NCBI GenBank assembly: GCA_031002005.1
Contig: JARYHS010008074.1
Location: 181,374,494 to 181,438,493 of the forward strand
From: Vandiemenella viatica
Lineage: Eukaryota; Arthropoda; Insecta; Orthoptera; Morabidae
Direction of reading: 5' to 3'
DNA length: 64,000 bases
Shown: piece after piece, positions 32,661 through 42,901 of the stretch
Layout of the letters: each line of letters begins with the position of its first letter
How positions within the stretch are numbered: position 1 is the stretch's first letter
Program-made: the position numbers and the translations under genes
Notes under the pieces: model-generated
Told to the model about the DNA's origin: nothing
The model's input: the letters and a program-made list of their open reading frames with translations, nothing else
Database searches by the model: none

Positions 32661-32985
32661 CATCTTTTTTTAAACTACTAACTTTTTGTGTCAGTATTAG
32701 GTACTCTTGCTCATATTCATTTTTCCTTCACCTGTAATGTATTATCTCAAACATTGCCGAAATATCAATAATCTACTCCTTAGCCATTCCCCCACCATTT
32801 CTCCCACTATCTAGCTAGTCGTTGGGTGACGTTCTGTGTGCGCACGTGTCCTGTACCTAATAGCCTGTTTCTCTACTACTTGAAGGAGTTCATTACCTAA
32901 ATATTGTATATTTGTTTGTCCGCTTTTCATGTTTTCTCTCACCGCAGCTGTCAACTTTGGTATGTGGTTGGTTCATTTCCCTTTA
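32661..32985. other. Non-coding interval
   Basis: No gene or element recognised. Confidence 0.5.
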
Positions 32986-32989
32986 TTAT

Positions 32990-33600
32990 TATTATTATCT
33001 GCAATTGGACCCTGTCATATCACACAAAGGCTTAATGATTCAGTTTTATGAGATTCCATACAGCTCTCATTTTTTCTCCATGGATTATCTTCCTTTCTTC
33101 AGTCCACTTCATCTCCGGTCTCTTAGTGACTTCATTTTCTGGCGTTATTTCCCATTTGTTAATTTTTTGTCTGTACGTTTGTCTGTCTGCAATTTCTGAT
33201 GAGTTTATGTTGGCTTTTTCCAGGTCTTCCTTTATCTGCTAAACCCAGGACATTGTTTTTTAGCTGTTCTATGTACATCATAATTTTATGAACGAGTCAT
33301 GTTCTGGGAGTCTGTGGATATGTCCATAAAATCTTAATCTTATTTTCCTGATGTCTGCCGCAATGTTTGAGAGTGTTTCTGTTGCTTTTCGGGATCTGTT
33401 TTTTCTGGTCCAAGGATCTTTCATATAATTTTGCGTTCTTCTTTCAGAATCCTTTCTAGGTCACCTTTCCTGTGCAGTGTTAAAGTTTCACTGCCGTACG
33501 AGGATTCAGGTTTATTAACTGTGTTGTAATGTCTGACTTTGTGTATATGGACAAACTTTTTTTATTATTTATGTTGTAGGTTCTACTGTAGGCTATCCTA
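32990..33600 (-). pseudogene. LINE ORF2 C-terminal fragment (RTE-like)
   Basis: Minus-strand reading across frames gives YESL/YGSETLTLHRKGDLERILK, ERRTQNYMKDPW and IRKIRLRFYGHIHRLPEHD. These match the carboxy-terminal 'R..LRR.......KRRL.FYGHL.RM' pattern of RTE-type LINE proteins. Decayed, with several frame changes. Confidence 0.5.
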
Positions 33601-33619
33601 ACTTTTTCCTTTATAATTT

Positions 33620-34135
33620 ATAATAGGATCAAAATTAGAAAAGAATTTGAACACTACAGGGAGACCTGGACAGGATATCTAGCTCAATCTGTCAAGTAAA
33701 GAGGAATGTAAATGCAAAATATTAAAAATTGTTTATTGTTATAGTGTGTGGAAGGAATTTCTTAGTGAAGTTAAAATATCATGACACAACATTTGATAAA
33801 AATTTGACTGGTCAGGTCACATTGAGCAGGTGATAGGAAAAGGTTTCAAACCCCTTCATTTACTGGAGCGTATGTTGAAGGGACATAATAAAGAAATGAG
33901 GGAGGTGGGTTACAAAACTTTGGTCAGACAATTGCCACAATATGATGGTGTAATTTGGACTTAACAAATATCAGAGTTGGTGGGGGTGAAAGGCAGTGGG
34001 TCTAGATTTGTCTTTGGAAATTACCGCAGAACATGTTCAGTAAGTGATATAATAAATGAGCCGGGTTTGGGATTAATTGGAAGACAGGAAGAAGGTGAAA
34101 AGAGTGCTGGAAGTGTACAAGTTGTTTGTTGGTGA
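33620..34135 (+). pseudogene. CR1-like LINE RT thumb and tail, heavily decayed
   Basis: Aligns in order with 13330-13850: an equivalent of ..LGITF.NKLNW at about 33780, gtcacattgagcaggtgata (HIGQVVGK equivalent), cttcatttactggagcgtat (LHLLERV), and gtgatataataaatgagccg. Almost every codon-level frame is lost, but the nucleotide similarity is clear. Confidence 0.6.
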
Positions 34136-34149
34136 TTAGCTGCACCCAA

Positions 34150-35190
34150 AACTCCATCCACTCAGAATATTCACAGATAAACTTTCAAAGAAATATTAGC
34201 TTGTAAAAGTTTACGAGGAAAACATTTGCTGCAAGTAAGCTGGGAAAAGGTATCAGAAATTTTACAAGTGGTATTTTCTACGATAGGAAACACTTCTCCA
34301 GAGGTAAGATTGGTGAAGGTGGTGGCAACCAGGTGCATATTACAGACTTTTACAAATGAATTTAAATAACGAAGTCATTGTAGTCAGACGAAAATCATTG
34401 GGGGTAAGTTGGGACTCTGTGTTGGATGTTACAAGCATTCCAAATGAAATGTTTGCAACAGCTCCATAGTTTGTCTTGTTGTGTGAGGGCAGGCATTGTC
34501 ATCCACAAGAATCACACCTGCTTGGGTCATTTGCGGCGAATTGTGGTGCAGTATGATGTGGCATTCACAGTCTCACCATGAATATGAAATTTCTACAGTA
34601 TGATGTCTTGTGTGTCCCGAAACATGGTGAGAAAAATCTTGTGGGCTGATGGAATCGTCTTGAACTTTTTTCTTTTTTTGGGGAGGGGGGGATGTTTCCA
34701 TTCTATGGGGGATTACAGTTGAAAATAGTGAACCCAAGACTCATTCCCTGTAACAATTCGTGTCATGAAGTTCTTAGTGCACTGTAAGTATAGACCTATT
34801 TTATTAATTTTATGTTCCTTAGACAACTTGCTTGACACCTATCCGTGCACAAACTTTGCAAAATTTCAACTGCTCATGGATGATGATGTAAACAGTTTCA
34901 TGTGAAAAATCCATAGCATGTGCTATGTCACCAATCATCACACACCTGAAATTTTTAATGATTTGCACTGTGGTTTCAGTTGACATTTCCACAGGATGCC
35001 TAGGATACTCTGATGTTTCACCTTCCTGCATTAAACTTCTTAATCCAATTAATTTGTGTTCTTCTTGTGTACACTCCTGCAACACACCAGCTATCTTTTT
35101 TCTGGCTGTCACTGACTTATCATGTGATGTTGTGCATCCACAATGACAAGCATACATATGCTGCCATCTGCTGGCAAAATACATACATGA
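34150..35190 (-). pseudogene. Decayed mariner-like transposase
   Basis: On the minus strand, a 121-codon frame (35184 to 34819) contains TTVQIIKNFRCVMIGDIAHA and a second helix-turn-helix with VYIIIHEQLKFCKVCARIGV (the position of WVPKLLT is altered). Downstream come IVTGNESWVHYF (TGDETW position) and ILVDDNACPHTTRQTMELLQ (HDNARPH position), then a NLPP remnant of SPDLAPSD. Stops are frequent and the catalytic aspartates are partly lost. Terminal repeats were not identified, so the bounds are approximate. Confidence 0.6.
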
Positions 35191-35964
35191 AACTTAAATG
35201 TGTTATATGGTAAACTGATGTTTTCACAATGCTTTTCTGAAAGTTCTTCAAATTTGGTATGATATTTTTATGAAAGTGTTCATGGATATTTTCATGTAGT
35301 CATTTTGCACAGTACAATTGGATACTTTCATGGTGTACTGATGCAATGTAATCTTCACGTGTGTTCAGCTGGATGATGTCATATACACACACTGTTTTGA
35401 CAGCTGGCTCTGCTGTCTTCATCAGGTGTTGTATAACTTCAGATCTTGCTAGGTGGATGTCACCATCACCAGCTGTCGAAATGTTGTGATTACATATCAC
35501 CATCCGGTTGAACTACTGTGAAAATACAGTGCTTTTTACACAGTACTTGTTTTGTAATTGAATGCAACCCAGTATTAATTTGTCAAAAGCTCACAAAAAG
35601 ATGCCCAAATTGAAATCTGGTGAACAATAAGTCTATCCAAGGGTGTAGTTATGTATAGCTCTTCATACATGTTACATTACATAATGCATATCTCCAAGAA
35701 CATAAAATTCCTGGTATTTATGGACTTTATTCCTTAATTTTTAATTTTTTTATTTTTTTATTTCTCATATTTTTCCTTGAATTCTTTTTTTTTTTGCATT
35801 GAATACCTGCTATTATCTTCATAGTAGTCAATAATTTTAGGCGGAAAAATAACTAAATGCAATCTTTGTCTGAGGTATTCATTTACAGTATTTAGTCAGT
35901 AATAAGATTAGTTTAGAGTATTATTTCAACCAACCTTTGAGGGTTTTGAAATTTATGTTTTTAG
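35191..35964. other. Non-coding interval upstream of the first visible host exon
   Basis: No gene or complete element; it ends in a pyrimidine-rich stretch and the TAG acceptor at 35962-35964. Confidence 0.5.
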
Positions 35965-36308
35965 ATGATGTGCCAGATGCTGGGCTTTATACATATGCAG
36001 CCAGATTAATCCAGCTGCAAGAACTATCCATGCACCAAGAACAGCAGTTACAAGAGCAGACTCATCTAATTGACCAACTAAAAGCAGCTCCCGAAAAAAA
36101 CAATATTACAGCAGTTGTTGATAAAGCTCCACATGCAGCTTTCACAAATCCAGTTGCAAAAATTTTAGTCTCTAATGGTGTTGCAAACTCTCAGGCAGAA
36201 TCACTCAGTTCTGTTAAAGAGATGTCTACCACAATTCACACCCCAGATAGTATTCAAGACTCTGCAGATTCTGTTCTTGACTTTCAAAGAAGAATTATGC
36301 CGTGTATG
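35965..36308 (+). CDS. Host gene exon A (DZIP1-like candidate)
   Basis: A tttttag acceptor precedes 35965, and an ATG|GTAAGA donor follows 36308. The reading frame enters in phase 1 (the first two bases finish a codon) and ends on a codon boundary. The 114-residue segment starts with a helical, glutamine-rich stretch (YAARLIQLQELSMHQEQQLQ, EQTHLIDQL) that looks like a coiled coil, followed by a low-complexity Ser/Thr-rich part. No transposon motif. At least one upstream exon is needed. It joins exon B (40016) in phase 0. Identification as DZIP1-like rests mainly on exons C and D. Confidence 0.6.
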
Positions 36309-36575
36309 GTAAGAAATGTCAGTTTTTCTGTGTAATCAAATTTGTGATTTTCTTGATCTACTGTTTGTTGGTGCACTAAGGTGCCTTTAACAAGTTGTGA
36401 TGTTTAAAAAGCTTTGTCATGTTTATACTGTGTGACATTTATTATGTCTGAACTATTGTAAATGTAGCACTAACACAAAATTTAATTTTGAAATCTAAGT
36501 ATGTTCTTCCGGCCTAATGTAGCTGTTGAAGTAGGTAATGTGCAGCAACCCTTTAAGAAATGAAGCATTGAAGGA
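36309..36575. other. Start of the 3.7 kb intron between exons A and B
   Basis: Short stretch of probable unique intron before a LINE fragment. Nothing else recognised. Confidence 0.5.
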
Positions 36576-36594
36576 AAAAGTAGGAAGAAGTAGT

Positions 36595-36838
36595 TTGTGC
36601 TGCTAGGTAGTAGCCATGGGAGAGGTGTAGGCCCTCTTCTCATGGCTCAGTTAGAAGCATATGGGATGTCTTTGTAGCGATTTTGCTAAGAAGGATAGAG
36701 TAGTGACAGTTGGAGGAACAGGAAACAATATGAATAAAAACCCATGTTATAGTATAGAGTGTGATGTGAGTAAAGTGGTGAAGGAGGCACAACATACCAG
36801 GGTAGAGCTCATGCAGGTCCTAAGTCACCATGATTTAA
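36595..36838 (+). pseudogene. CR1-like LINE ORF1 esterase domain, N-terminal part
   Basis: One frame gives FVLLGSSHGRGVGPLLMAQL, then, after a frameshift near 36670, DFAKKDRVVTVGGTGNNMNK. The GSSHGRG and VGGTGN segments correspond to blocks I and III of the SGNH-hydrolase (esterase) domain found in ORF1 of CR1-type LINEs. The domain is cut at about 36840 by an inverted LINE 3' end and resumes at 37164. Confidence 0.65.
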
Positions 36839-36841
36839 TTT

Positions 36842-37163
36842 AATTGCAATGGAGCACATGCTGCAGAGGCAATTTTCCTACACACCCAACTTCCCAATAT
36901 CTTACACTCACCTACACGTGCCCTCTACAAATTTTAACTTTAAATTCTTTTAACGTTTTCGGTAGGTTATTCATCATTCCCCTTGGTAACTCATACCAAT
37001 CGCTGACACCCTTACCTAAAAAAGAAAATCTTCCCACACCTTTGTGCCTAAAATCGAGTGCCAGCTTGTGGTCATGGTCATCTTTTCCCTTCCATGAACT
37101 ACTTTTCATACCTACTGCAATATCTTTCCATGCCTCATCGCCAGTATACGCCCTGTTTAATCA
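36842..37163 (-). mobile_element. 5'-truncated CR1-like LINE 3' end inserted in antisense
   Basis: Reading right to left: DEAWKDIAVGMKSSSWKGKD, then LALDFRHKGVGRFSFLGKGV, the same tail as 13840-14060, ending with the tggagc..gca 3' terminus near 36845. Flanks contain tttaat on both sides (about 36834 and 37158), a possible target duplication. It interrupts the ORF1 esterase remnant of another member of the same family. Confidence 0.7.
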
Positions 37164-37420
37164 CACTGTGAGGTAGATAAATGTGGAAACAGAAATGCCA
37201 CTTAGGAAAGCATTAATTCTGTCTTGGCTGTTGAGCCTGTGGTTACCATTCGTAGGTGGGATTTCACTGGGCATGGCCTATACCTAAATAGAAGGGATAA
37301 GGGAATACTTTCTGAGTTGTTATCTAAAGCTGTAAAGTATCCCACTTCAATTAATGATAGAGTTAGAGCTGTAATTTTATTAGGTGAGATACTGCTGGTA
37401 GGGAGATAAAAATAGGTGAT
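37164..37420 (+). pseudogene. CR1-like LINE ORF1 esterase domain, C-terminal part
   Basis: The frame 37224-37409 reads RRWDFTGHGLYLNRRDKGIL followed by SELLSKAV. The TGHGLYLN..DK segment fits the last conserved block of the SGNH esterase, carrying the catalytic His. It is the continuation of the part at 36595-36838, split by the inverted insertion. Confidence 0.6.
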
Positions 37421-38395
37421 CATTTATTACAAAACATAAAATATAAAGAACACAACCTACACATCATAATAGGAAAGCTAGTAGCTGCTAAGAAAAGAAA
37501 AAGAGAGTTACTTGAAATAATAAAACAAGGAATTAATAGTATAAAAGTGGGAAGCTAAAGATGGGTTTATTAAGAATATTACTAGTGATGCATGTAGAAG
37601 TTTCTATGGTTATCCTAGAAAACGTTAGGGAAGGGAAGGAATTCAGACAGTTGCAGATAAGGATCATTTGAAAATGAGAGATATTAAGTGACTGGTTTAA
37701 TGAAACCATTGGGTACTAACATCCTGGGATCGGAGGGAATAAATTATGGATGTGTATTAAGTAGAAGTAAGCAAATTAGAAATTTTGGAATAGTTGGTCA
37801 GGAAATTATGAAGGAAATAAGAATGCTAAAAAATGTACAAAGAGTTGGTGTAGATAATATTACTACAGATTTATTAAAGATAGGTTATCAAATACAGGAA
37901 TTGGAGAGCATTTGAATGAGAGCAGTTACGTTTGTTTCTGAAATTTACCACAGGAGGCAATCAGTAACTGATATGATAAAAGCTGAATTGGGAATCATTA
38001 GAACACAGGAGGAGGAGAGTGGTGGGAGACTACAAGGTACGAGTTGGTGATGATGCTTGGAAAGATATTAGTCAGAGAATTAGAATAATGCATGGAAGGG
38101 AAAAGATGGCCATGAGGACAAGCCAGCACTCTATTTTGTGCATAAGTGAGTGGGAAAATTTTCTTATGTGGTAAAGCATGTAGGAGATTGGAATAAATTA
38201 CCAAGGATAGTGATGAATAATTGTCAAAAGCACTAAAGAAACTAAAATAAAAATTTGTAAATGCCAAATGTAGATGGGTGAAGGAATTTACACTCAAAAT
38301 ATGTAAGGTAGTAATAATAATAATAAAGGAATAAATAGAAAAGTGGGTAAATTGCCACCAGTGCATGCACTCCATTACACTTAAATTCATTTCAA
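37421..38395 (+). pseudogene. CR1-like LINE ORF2 remnants and 3' end
   Basis: Short segments match the family in order: an RT finger part (near 37800-37890, ..MKEIRMLKNVQRVGVDNITTD), a jump by internal deletion to the thumb/tail (37880-37990, YQIQELESI), and the tail at 38040-38260. The 3' terminus gccaccagtgcatgcactcc is at 38355-38375. No usable frame remains. Confidence 0.6.
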
Positions 38396-38457
38396 TAAAT
38401 TAGAATCCAGATGATAAATTAACTCTTGAATAATGGATTGAACATTTTATTTAAATA

Positions 38458-39966
38458 CTAGCTGGTACCCACGACTACGTTCGTGATTGTAAGGAATTCA
38501 TATTGACAGCTATAGACATCTAACCACCATAGTGCACGATGGAAGACTCGATACTATTACCACACACAAATACCAGTCTTCTGCGCGATGTAGTTCCGGC
38601 AGCAAAGTAAAATTTACAGATACACACAAGTCTTTGGATGAAATACGAAAATATACATGATCGACCAATTTCAAACACCATATCTCACACACTCCCACAG
38701 TTACCGAATTTCGGCCAACGCTGTGATCGATGGGAGACTCTGTGTTACTACCACACACAAATGCCAGTGATCTGCGATTGATAGTTTTCGCTGAAAAGTG
38801 ATACACCATGACACTTTTGTCTTTGGCAGAAATATGAAATTGCCGCAGGTCGACCATTTTCATCCCCCATATCTTCCACACCCTCATAGCTACAGACATC
38901 TAACAACCATAGTGCACGACAACAGACATGATTCTACTACCACACATAAACACCAATGCTCTATGCTATGTAGTCGTGGCAGAAAAGTGAAATCTGCGGA
39001 GACACATGCCTTTCGTTGAAATACGAAAATATCCTTAGTCGGCCACTTACAACCACCATATTTCCCACACAACCACAGTTTCTGAAATTCGGCCACTGTT
39101 GTGATCGAAAGGTGACTCTGTGTTACTACCACACACAAACGCCAGAGATCTGTGATCGATAGTTTTCGCTGAAAAGTGATACACCATGACACTTTTGTCT
39201 TTGGCAGAAATATGAAATTGCCACAGGACGACCACTTTCAACCCCCATATCTCCCACACCCCCATAGTTACCGAAATCTAACAACCAAAGTGCACTACAT
39301 GAGATATGATGCTACTACCAAACACAAACACCAATGCTCTATGCTATGTAGTTGTGGCAGAAAAGTGACATATGCGGAGACAGTCGAAATACGAAAATAT
39401 CCTTGGTCGGCCACTTACAACCACGATATCTACTACAGTACCACAGTTTCTGAAATTCGGCCGCTGTTGTGATCGAAAGGTGACTCTGTGCTACTACTAC
39501 ACACAAACGCCAGTTATCTGTGATCTATAGTTTTCGCTGAAAAGTGATACTCCATGACACTTTTGTCTTTGGCAGAAGTATGAAATTGCCACAGGTCGAC
39601 CACTTTCAACCCCCATATCTCCCACACCCCTATAGCTACCGACATCTAACAACCATAGTGCACGACAGGAAAGACGATTCTTCTACCACACACAAACATC
39701 AAAGGTCTATGTTATGTAGTTGTGGCAGGAAAGAGAAGTATACGTAGATACGAATTTTTGGTCGAAATGTGAAAACGCCCTGCACTGACCAACTTTAATC
39801 ATTATATCTACCACATCCCCACAGCTATCGGCATTCGGCCAATGTTGTGCACGACAGGAAATCCCATGCTACTTCCATCCACAAACATCAGTGATCTGTG
39901 CTAGGTAGTGGTGGCTGAAAACTGAAATATAGGAAAAAACACGTCTATTTTTATGTATATATAAGA
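38458..39966 (-). mobile_element. Non-autonomous Helitron with internal tandem repeats
   Basis: On the minus strand the element starts with TCTTATATATACATAAAAAT at 39966 and ends GGTACCAGCTAG at 38458. It is flanked by A before TC and T after CTAG, the A^T target habit of Helitrons. A small hairpin (cacgactacgttcgtg, 38470-38485, 5 bp stem) sits about 11 bases inside the 3' end, as expected for the Helitron terminator. Internally there are four copies of a ~370-380 bp unit. No Rep/helicase gene. It lies only about 50 bp from the acceptor of exon B. Confidence 0.85.
38500..39930. repeat. Tandem array, unit about 370-380 bp with two related subunits, four copies
   Basis: The landmark agctacagacatctaacaac is found ending at about 38520, 38900, 39278 and 39646. 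Within each unit, 'atacgaaaatat' and 'atatgaaattgcc' versions alternate, so the basic subunit is about 190 bp and the pair is the higher-order unit. Copies are roughly 85-95% alike by eye. Several chance open frames run through it on both strands. Confidence 0.85.
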
Positions 39967-40015
39967 TTGTTTTTTTTTATAATTTAGCAAATAATATTGC
40001 CAATTTCTTTGTAAG

Positions 40016-40167
40016 GTACAACAGCCAACTTCAGAAGATTTTGTGGGAAATTTGCAAACATCCGTACCATCAGAGTCCCAAGAAGAAGAAGAGACATATG
40101 AGACTGAATCAGAAACAAGTGTTACAGAACAATCACAAGATGTGGTTAGTGATGAAGATATGGAAAG
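40016..40167 (+). CDS. Host gene exon B (acidic segment, DZIP1-like candidate)
   Basis: The acceptor tttctttgtaag is at 40015 and the AG|GTAAGC donor follows 40167. It enters in phase 0, as exon A requires, and leaves in phase 2, as exon C requires. Fifty complete residues plus a split Arg codon, very acidic (ESQEEEETYETESETS and DVVSDEDMER), likely disordered. A shorter, altered duplicate of its first ~55 bases and the adjacent intron lies about 500 bp downstream at 40519. Confidence 0.65.
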
Positions 40168-40518
40168 GTAAGCATAAACTAATAGTGTATGTAGTGCCAT
40201 AAAATTTCTATCATATGGTATGTCATCCTTCAAGAACGTACAGTTGTCATCAAATGTCATCATCAGGTATCATTAGTGTTACTTGTTTGTACATTTAAAT
40301 GTTAGCTGTGTCAAAAAAAGAAAAGAAAAAGTTGCTGATGTGAGGAAAATCTGTCAGGACTGACATTTTAAAGATCAATTGAATATGGCAGCTAGTTTCA
40401 ACTGAAATGTTCAAAATCTTTAAATCTGTTTTCATAGTTGATAGTCTGTTATTCTTTTATAAAGTCATATCATACTTCATATAAATTTAGCTGATAATTT
40501 TGCCAAATTCTTTGTAAG

Positions 40519-40582
40519 GTGCAACAGCCAGCTTCAGAAGGTTTTGTGGGAAAAGTGCAAACAGCCTTACCATCCTCGACTT
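40519..40582 (+). pseudogene. Degenerate tandem duplicate of exon B (possible poison exon)
   Basis: The 30 bp before it (agctgataattttgccaaat.. ttctttgtaag) and its first ~55 bp copy the intron end and start of exon B (gtgcaacagccagcttcaga against gtacaacagccaacttcaga). It is open in the same phase and ends at an excellent T|GTAAGT donor at 40582. However, it leaves in phase 1, while exon C needs phase 2. Inclusion in place of exon B, or in addition to it, would bring early stop codons in exon C. It may be dead, or a regulatory poison exon. Confidence 0.5.
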
Positions 40583-40640
40583 GTAAGTAAAATTTAATTA
40601 TTATTGTTGTGTAATGAATGCCATTTTGTTTCACTCGCAG

Positions 40641-40818
40641 ATATAGAATTCATACTTCAAGTGAGCATTTGAAAAAAGGCATACGTGAGGAACTTCAACT
40701 TATTCTAGACCAAAGATTGCGAGAACTTGGTATTGACCCTGAGTGGACTCATCTGCCTCAAGCATCTTTGCAACACAATTTGACAACCTTGCGTCATCAT
40801 CAGAAGATCACTGCCAAG
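40641..40818 (+). CDS. Host gene exon C (DZIP1-like conserved segment)
   Basis: The cactcgcag acceptor precedes 40641; the donor AAG|GTGTGA after 40818 is weaker. Frame enters in phase 2 and leaves in phase 0. The 60-residue segment RYRIHTSSEHLKKGIREELQ, then DQRLRELGIDPEW..LPQASL, is a helix followed by the 'L..LGI.P...' turn. That layout and exon D resemble the conserved C-terminal region of DZIP1/DZIP1L, zinc-finger proteins of the ciliary base. This is recognised from memory, not checked. Confidence 0.65.
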
Positions 40819-41240
40819 GTGTGAAATTAAAGCTTAGTATTTTTAAACAAGTAATTTGAGGTTAAATTGAAATCTATATCTATAAAACGAAAACCGGACA
40901 TATTGGTCGTATAAAAACTCGGAAACTACGGGACAGATTTCGATGGAGTTTTCACCATTTTAAAGCTTAGAATCTTAATTCACTTGTCTGGCATGTCTTA
41001 TGTTTCAACGTTAAATAATGTAGGAGCATTAAATGAAATGCTGAACGTATGGTGAGAAATTCCACAGGAGGAATCACTAGATGCTGCCTACTCCACACAA
41101 CACAATGTCTCTGACCATAGCCCTTAATTAAAGCAATATGATAACTTATAGTAATAACTATTTTGCACACTAAACAAAACTTTAAGTATTCTTTCTTTTA
41201 ATTTGATATATTCAATTTTTAAAAGCCATAGTTTGAAGTA

Positions 41241-42377
41241 CGAGGGCTATCCAGAAAGTAACAGACGTTTTGAAATAAAAACTAAACAAAGTGAAAAAAA
41301 CAATTTTTATTATATACATTTTGGAGGTAAACTCTTAGGCTATTTTTCTACATAATCGCCATTTAATTTAAGGCATTTATCATAACATGGTACAAACTTT
41401 TCAATACCCGCTCTGTAGAAATGTGCCGCTTGCGAGCTCAACCACTGGTTTACACCGGCATGCAGTTCAGCGATAGTGGCAAAGCGTTGCGTCGCGAGCC
41501 ACGTCTTCATCACTGGGAACTGGTGGTAGTCACTCGGTGTCAAATCCGGGCTGTATGGCGGATGATTGAAAACTTCCCATCCAAAAACCATCCAACAGCT
41601 CTTGGGTACGGATGGCTGTGTGTGGACGGGCGTTGTCGTGGAGAAACAAAACTTTCTCGCAGAGTTTTCCCCGGCGCTTGTTTTGTATCGCGCGTCTCTG
41701 AGTTGCTTTGCCCAAGTCTGGTCGCCAGTTACCATACATTCAATAACTTGGTTTCCACTTTTGTCGTAGTCTTCCAGAAATGTCAGTGCTGCAGAAAGTC
41801 TCTGTTTTTTGTGGTCTTCCGTTAGGATTTTCGGAACCCACCTCGAACAAAATTTGTGGTAACCAAGTTTACCAACCACAATTTCATGAACCAAACTCCG
41901 TGAAATTTGGGGGAATTGTTCTGAGAGTTCCGTAATCATGAAACGGCGATTTTCACGTATTTTTTCGTTGATTTTCGGCACCAATTCATCACTCACAAGA
42001 CTAGGCCTACCACTGCGATCCTCGTCGTGTACATTGGTTCGGCCATTTTTAAAATCAATGCACCACTGCCTCACTCGGCTTACACTCATTATTCCTTGGC
42101 CGTACACATCACAAATCTGGCGATAAATTTCAATTGGTTTGTGATTTTTTGCCAACAAAAACCTTATCACAGCTCGCACTTCACAACTGGCGGGATTTTC
42201 TATTGAAGCGCTCATTTTAAAATTCCACTGTATACAAAGTACGACAGGCACGATGCACAAACTACCATGGCTGGTTGTGTGCTGAGTGTAGGGACACTCT
42301 GACTTCAAGATGGTGGCGCTAGCCCCTCCCATTGCCGCACCAGATCAAAACGTCTGTTACTTTCTGGATAGCCCTCG
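41241..42377 (-). mobile_element. Mariner transposon copy 3, different family, internally deleted
   Basis: Inverted ends cgagggctatccagaaagta... and complement, TA on both sides (41239-41240 and 42378-42379). At 1137 bp it is about 200 bp short of a full element. Its ends and protein differ from copies 1 and 2. Confidence 0.92.
41340..42215 (-). pseudogene. Mariner transposase with an internal deletion removing part of the catalytic core
   Basis: From ATG at 42215 the frame is open to 41340 (about 291 residues). The N-terminal helix-turn-helix regions and WVPKILT are present, and the C-terminal end matches the intact transposase (SSQAAHFYRAG..NGDYVEK). After VTGDQTW (first catalytic Asp, E changed to Q) the frame jumps to LRDARYKTSAGENSARKFCF. 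The block that should lead to HDNARPH is deleted and out of frame; the proper HDNARPH text is present in another frame near 41620. YSPDLTPSDY is retained. Not catalytically competent, but it could still bind terminal repeats. Confidence 0.85.
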
Positions 42378-42901
42378 TATTCTTTCCTTTAATTCGAGAT
42401 ATCAATTTTTAAACGACATAGATAGCCGTAAAAACAACAGAGATTTTCTTTTAGTACTATCTCTGGACAATATCTCTGGCCTTTAGAATTAGTCTTCTGT
42501 TTTCAATAATATTATTCTGGTTCACTTTTGATATTTTATCTGCAGAGTTAAAGGATCTGACGTTTCGAACCACAAGTATATCCATTCACTTAGCAATTGA
42601 ATCAAACGTAAGTTTTTAACATAATCTGGGGTTGTTCAGTAATGTAGTAATGAAATTTCTTAACCAAATTATCAAAGCTTGATATACATGAATCTTTTCG
42701 GATGAATGAAAATAGTATACGTGCAAATAAACTTCAGTCCACCAGTTTCTTGGTATGGGGCGGGGGAATGTAAGTTTGCTTTAATTCCGAAAAAGTTTGC
42801 GCATATTTTATGAAACTTTGTACAAATGTTTTGCGGGAATAAAAATAGGGTACGGTTAAATCTACTCCAACTATACCAGGCAACGCCGGGAACTCCGCTA
42901 G

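Larger units (their letters stand above)
40873..42901 (+). mobile_element. Helitron-like element carrying a mariner insertion
   Basis: Starts TCTATATCTATAAAACGAAA at 40873 after an A and ends ...GGCAACGCCGGGAACTCCGCTAG at 42901 before a T; a GGC-AAC-GCC hairpin lies close to the end. These are Helitron-type ends with A^T insertion. Without the mariner it is about 890 bp with no coding capacity. Sequences on each side of the mariner (tattctttcttttaatttga / tattctttcctttaattcga) are related, so the mariner sits between two internal repeat units. Confidence 0.7.

Noticed and set aside
38510..39472. Series of 70-130 codon open frames on both strands
   Set aside because: They follow the ~375 bp tandem units of the Helitron and repeat with them; no domain or codon bias.
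38458..39966. CRISPR array
   Set aside because: Units are about 375 bp and adjacent with no unique spacers; the genome is eukaryotic.
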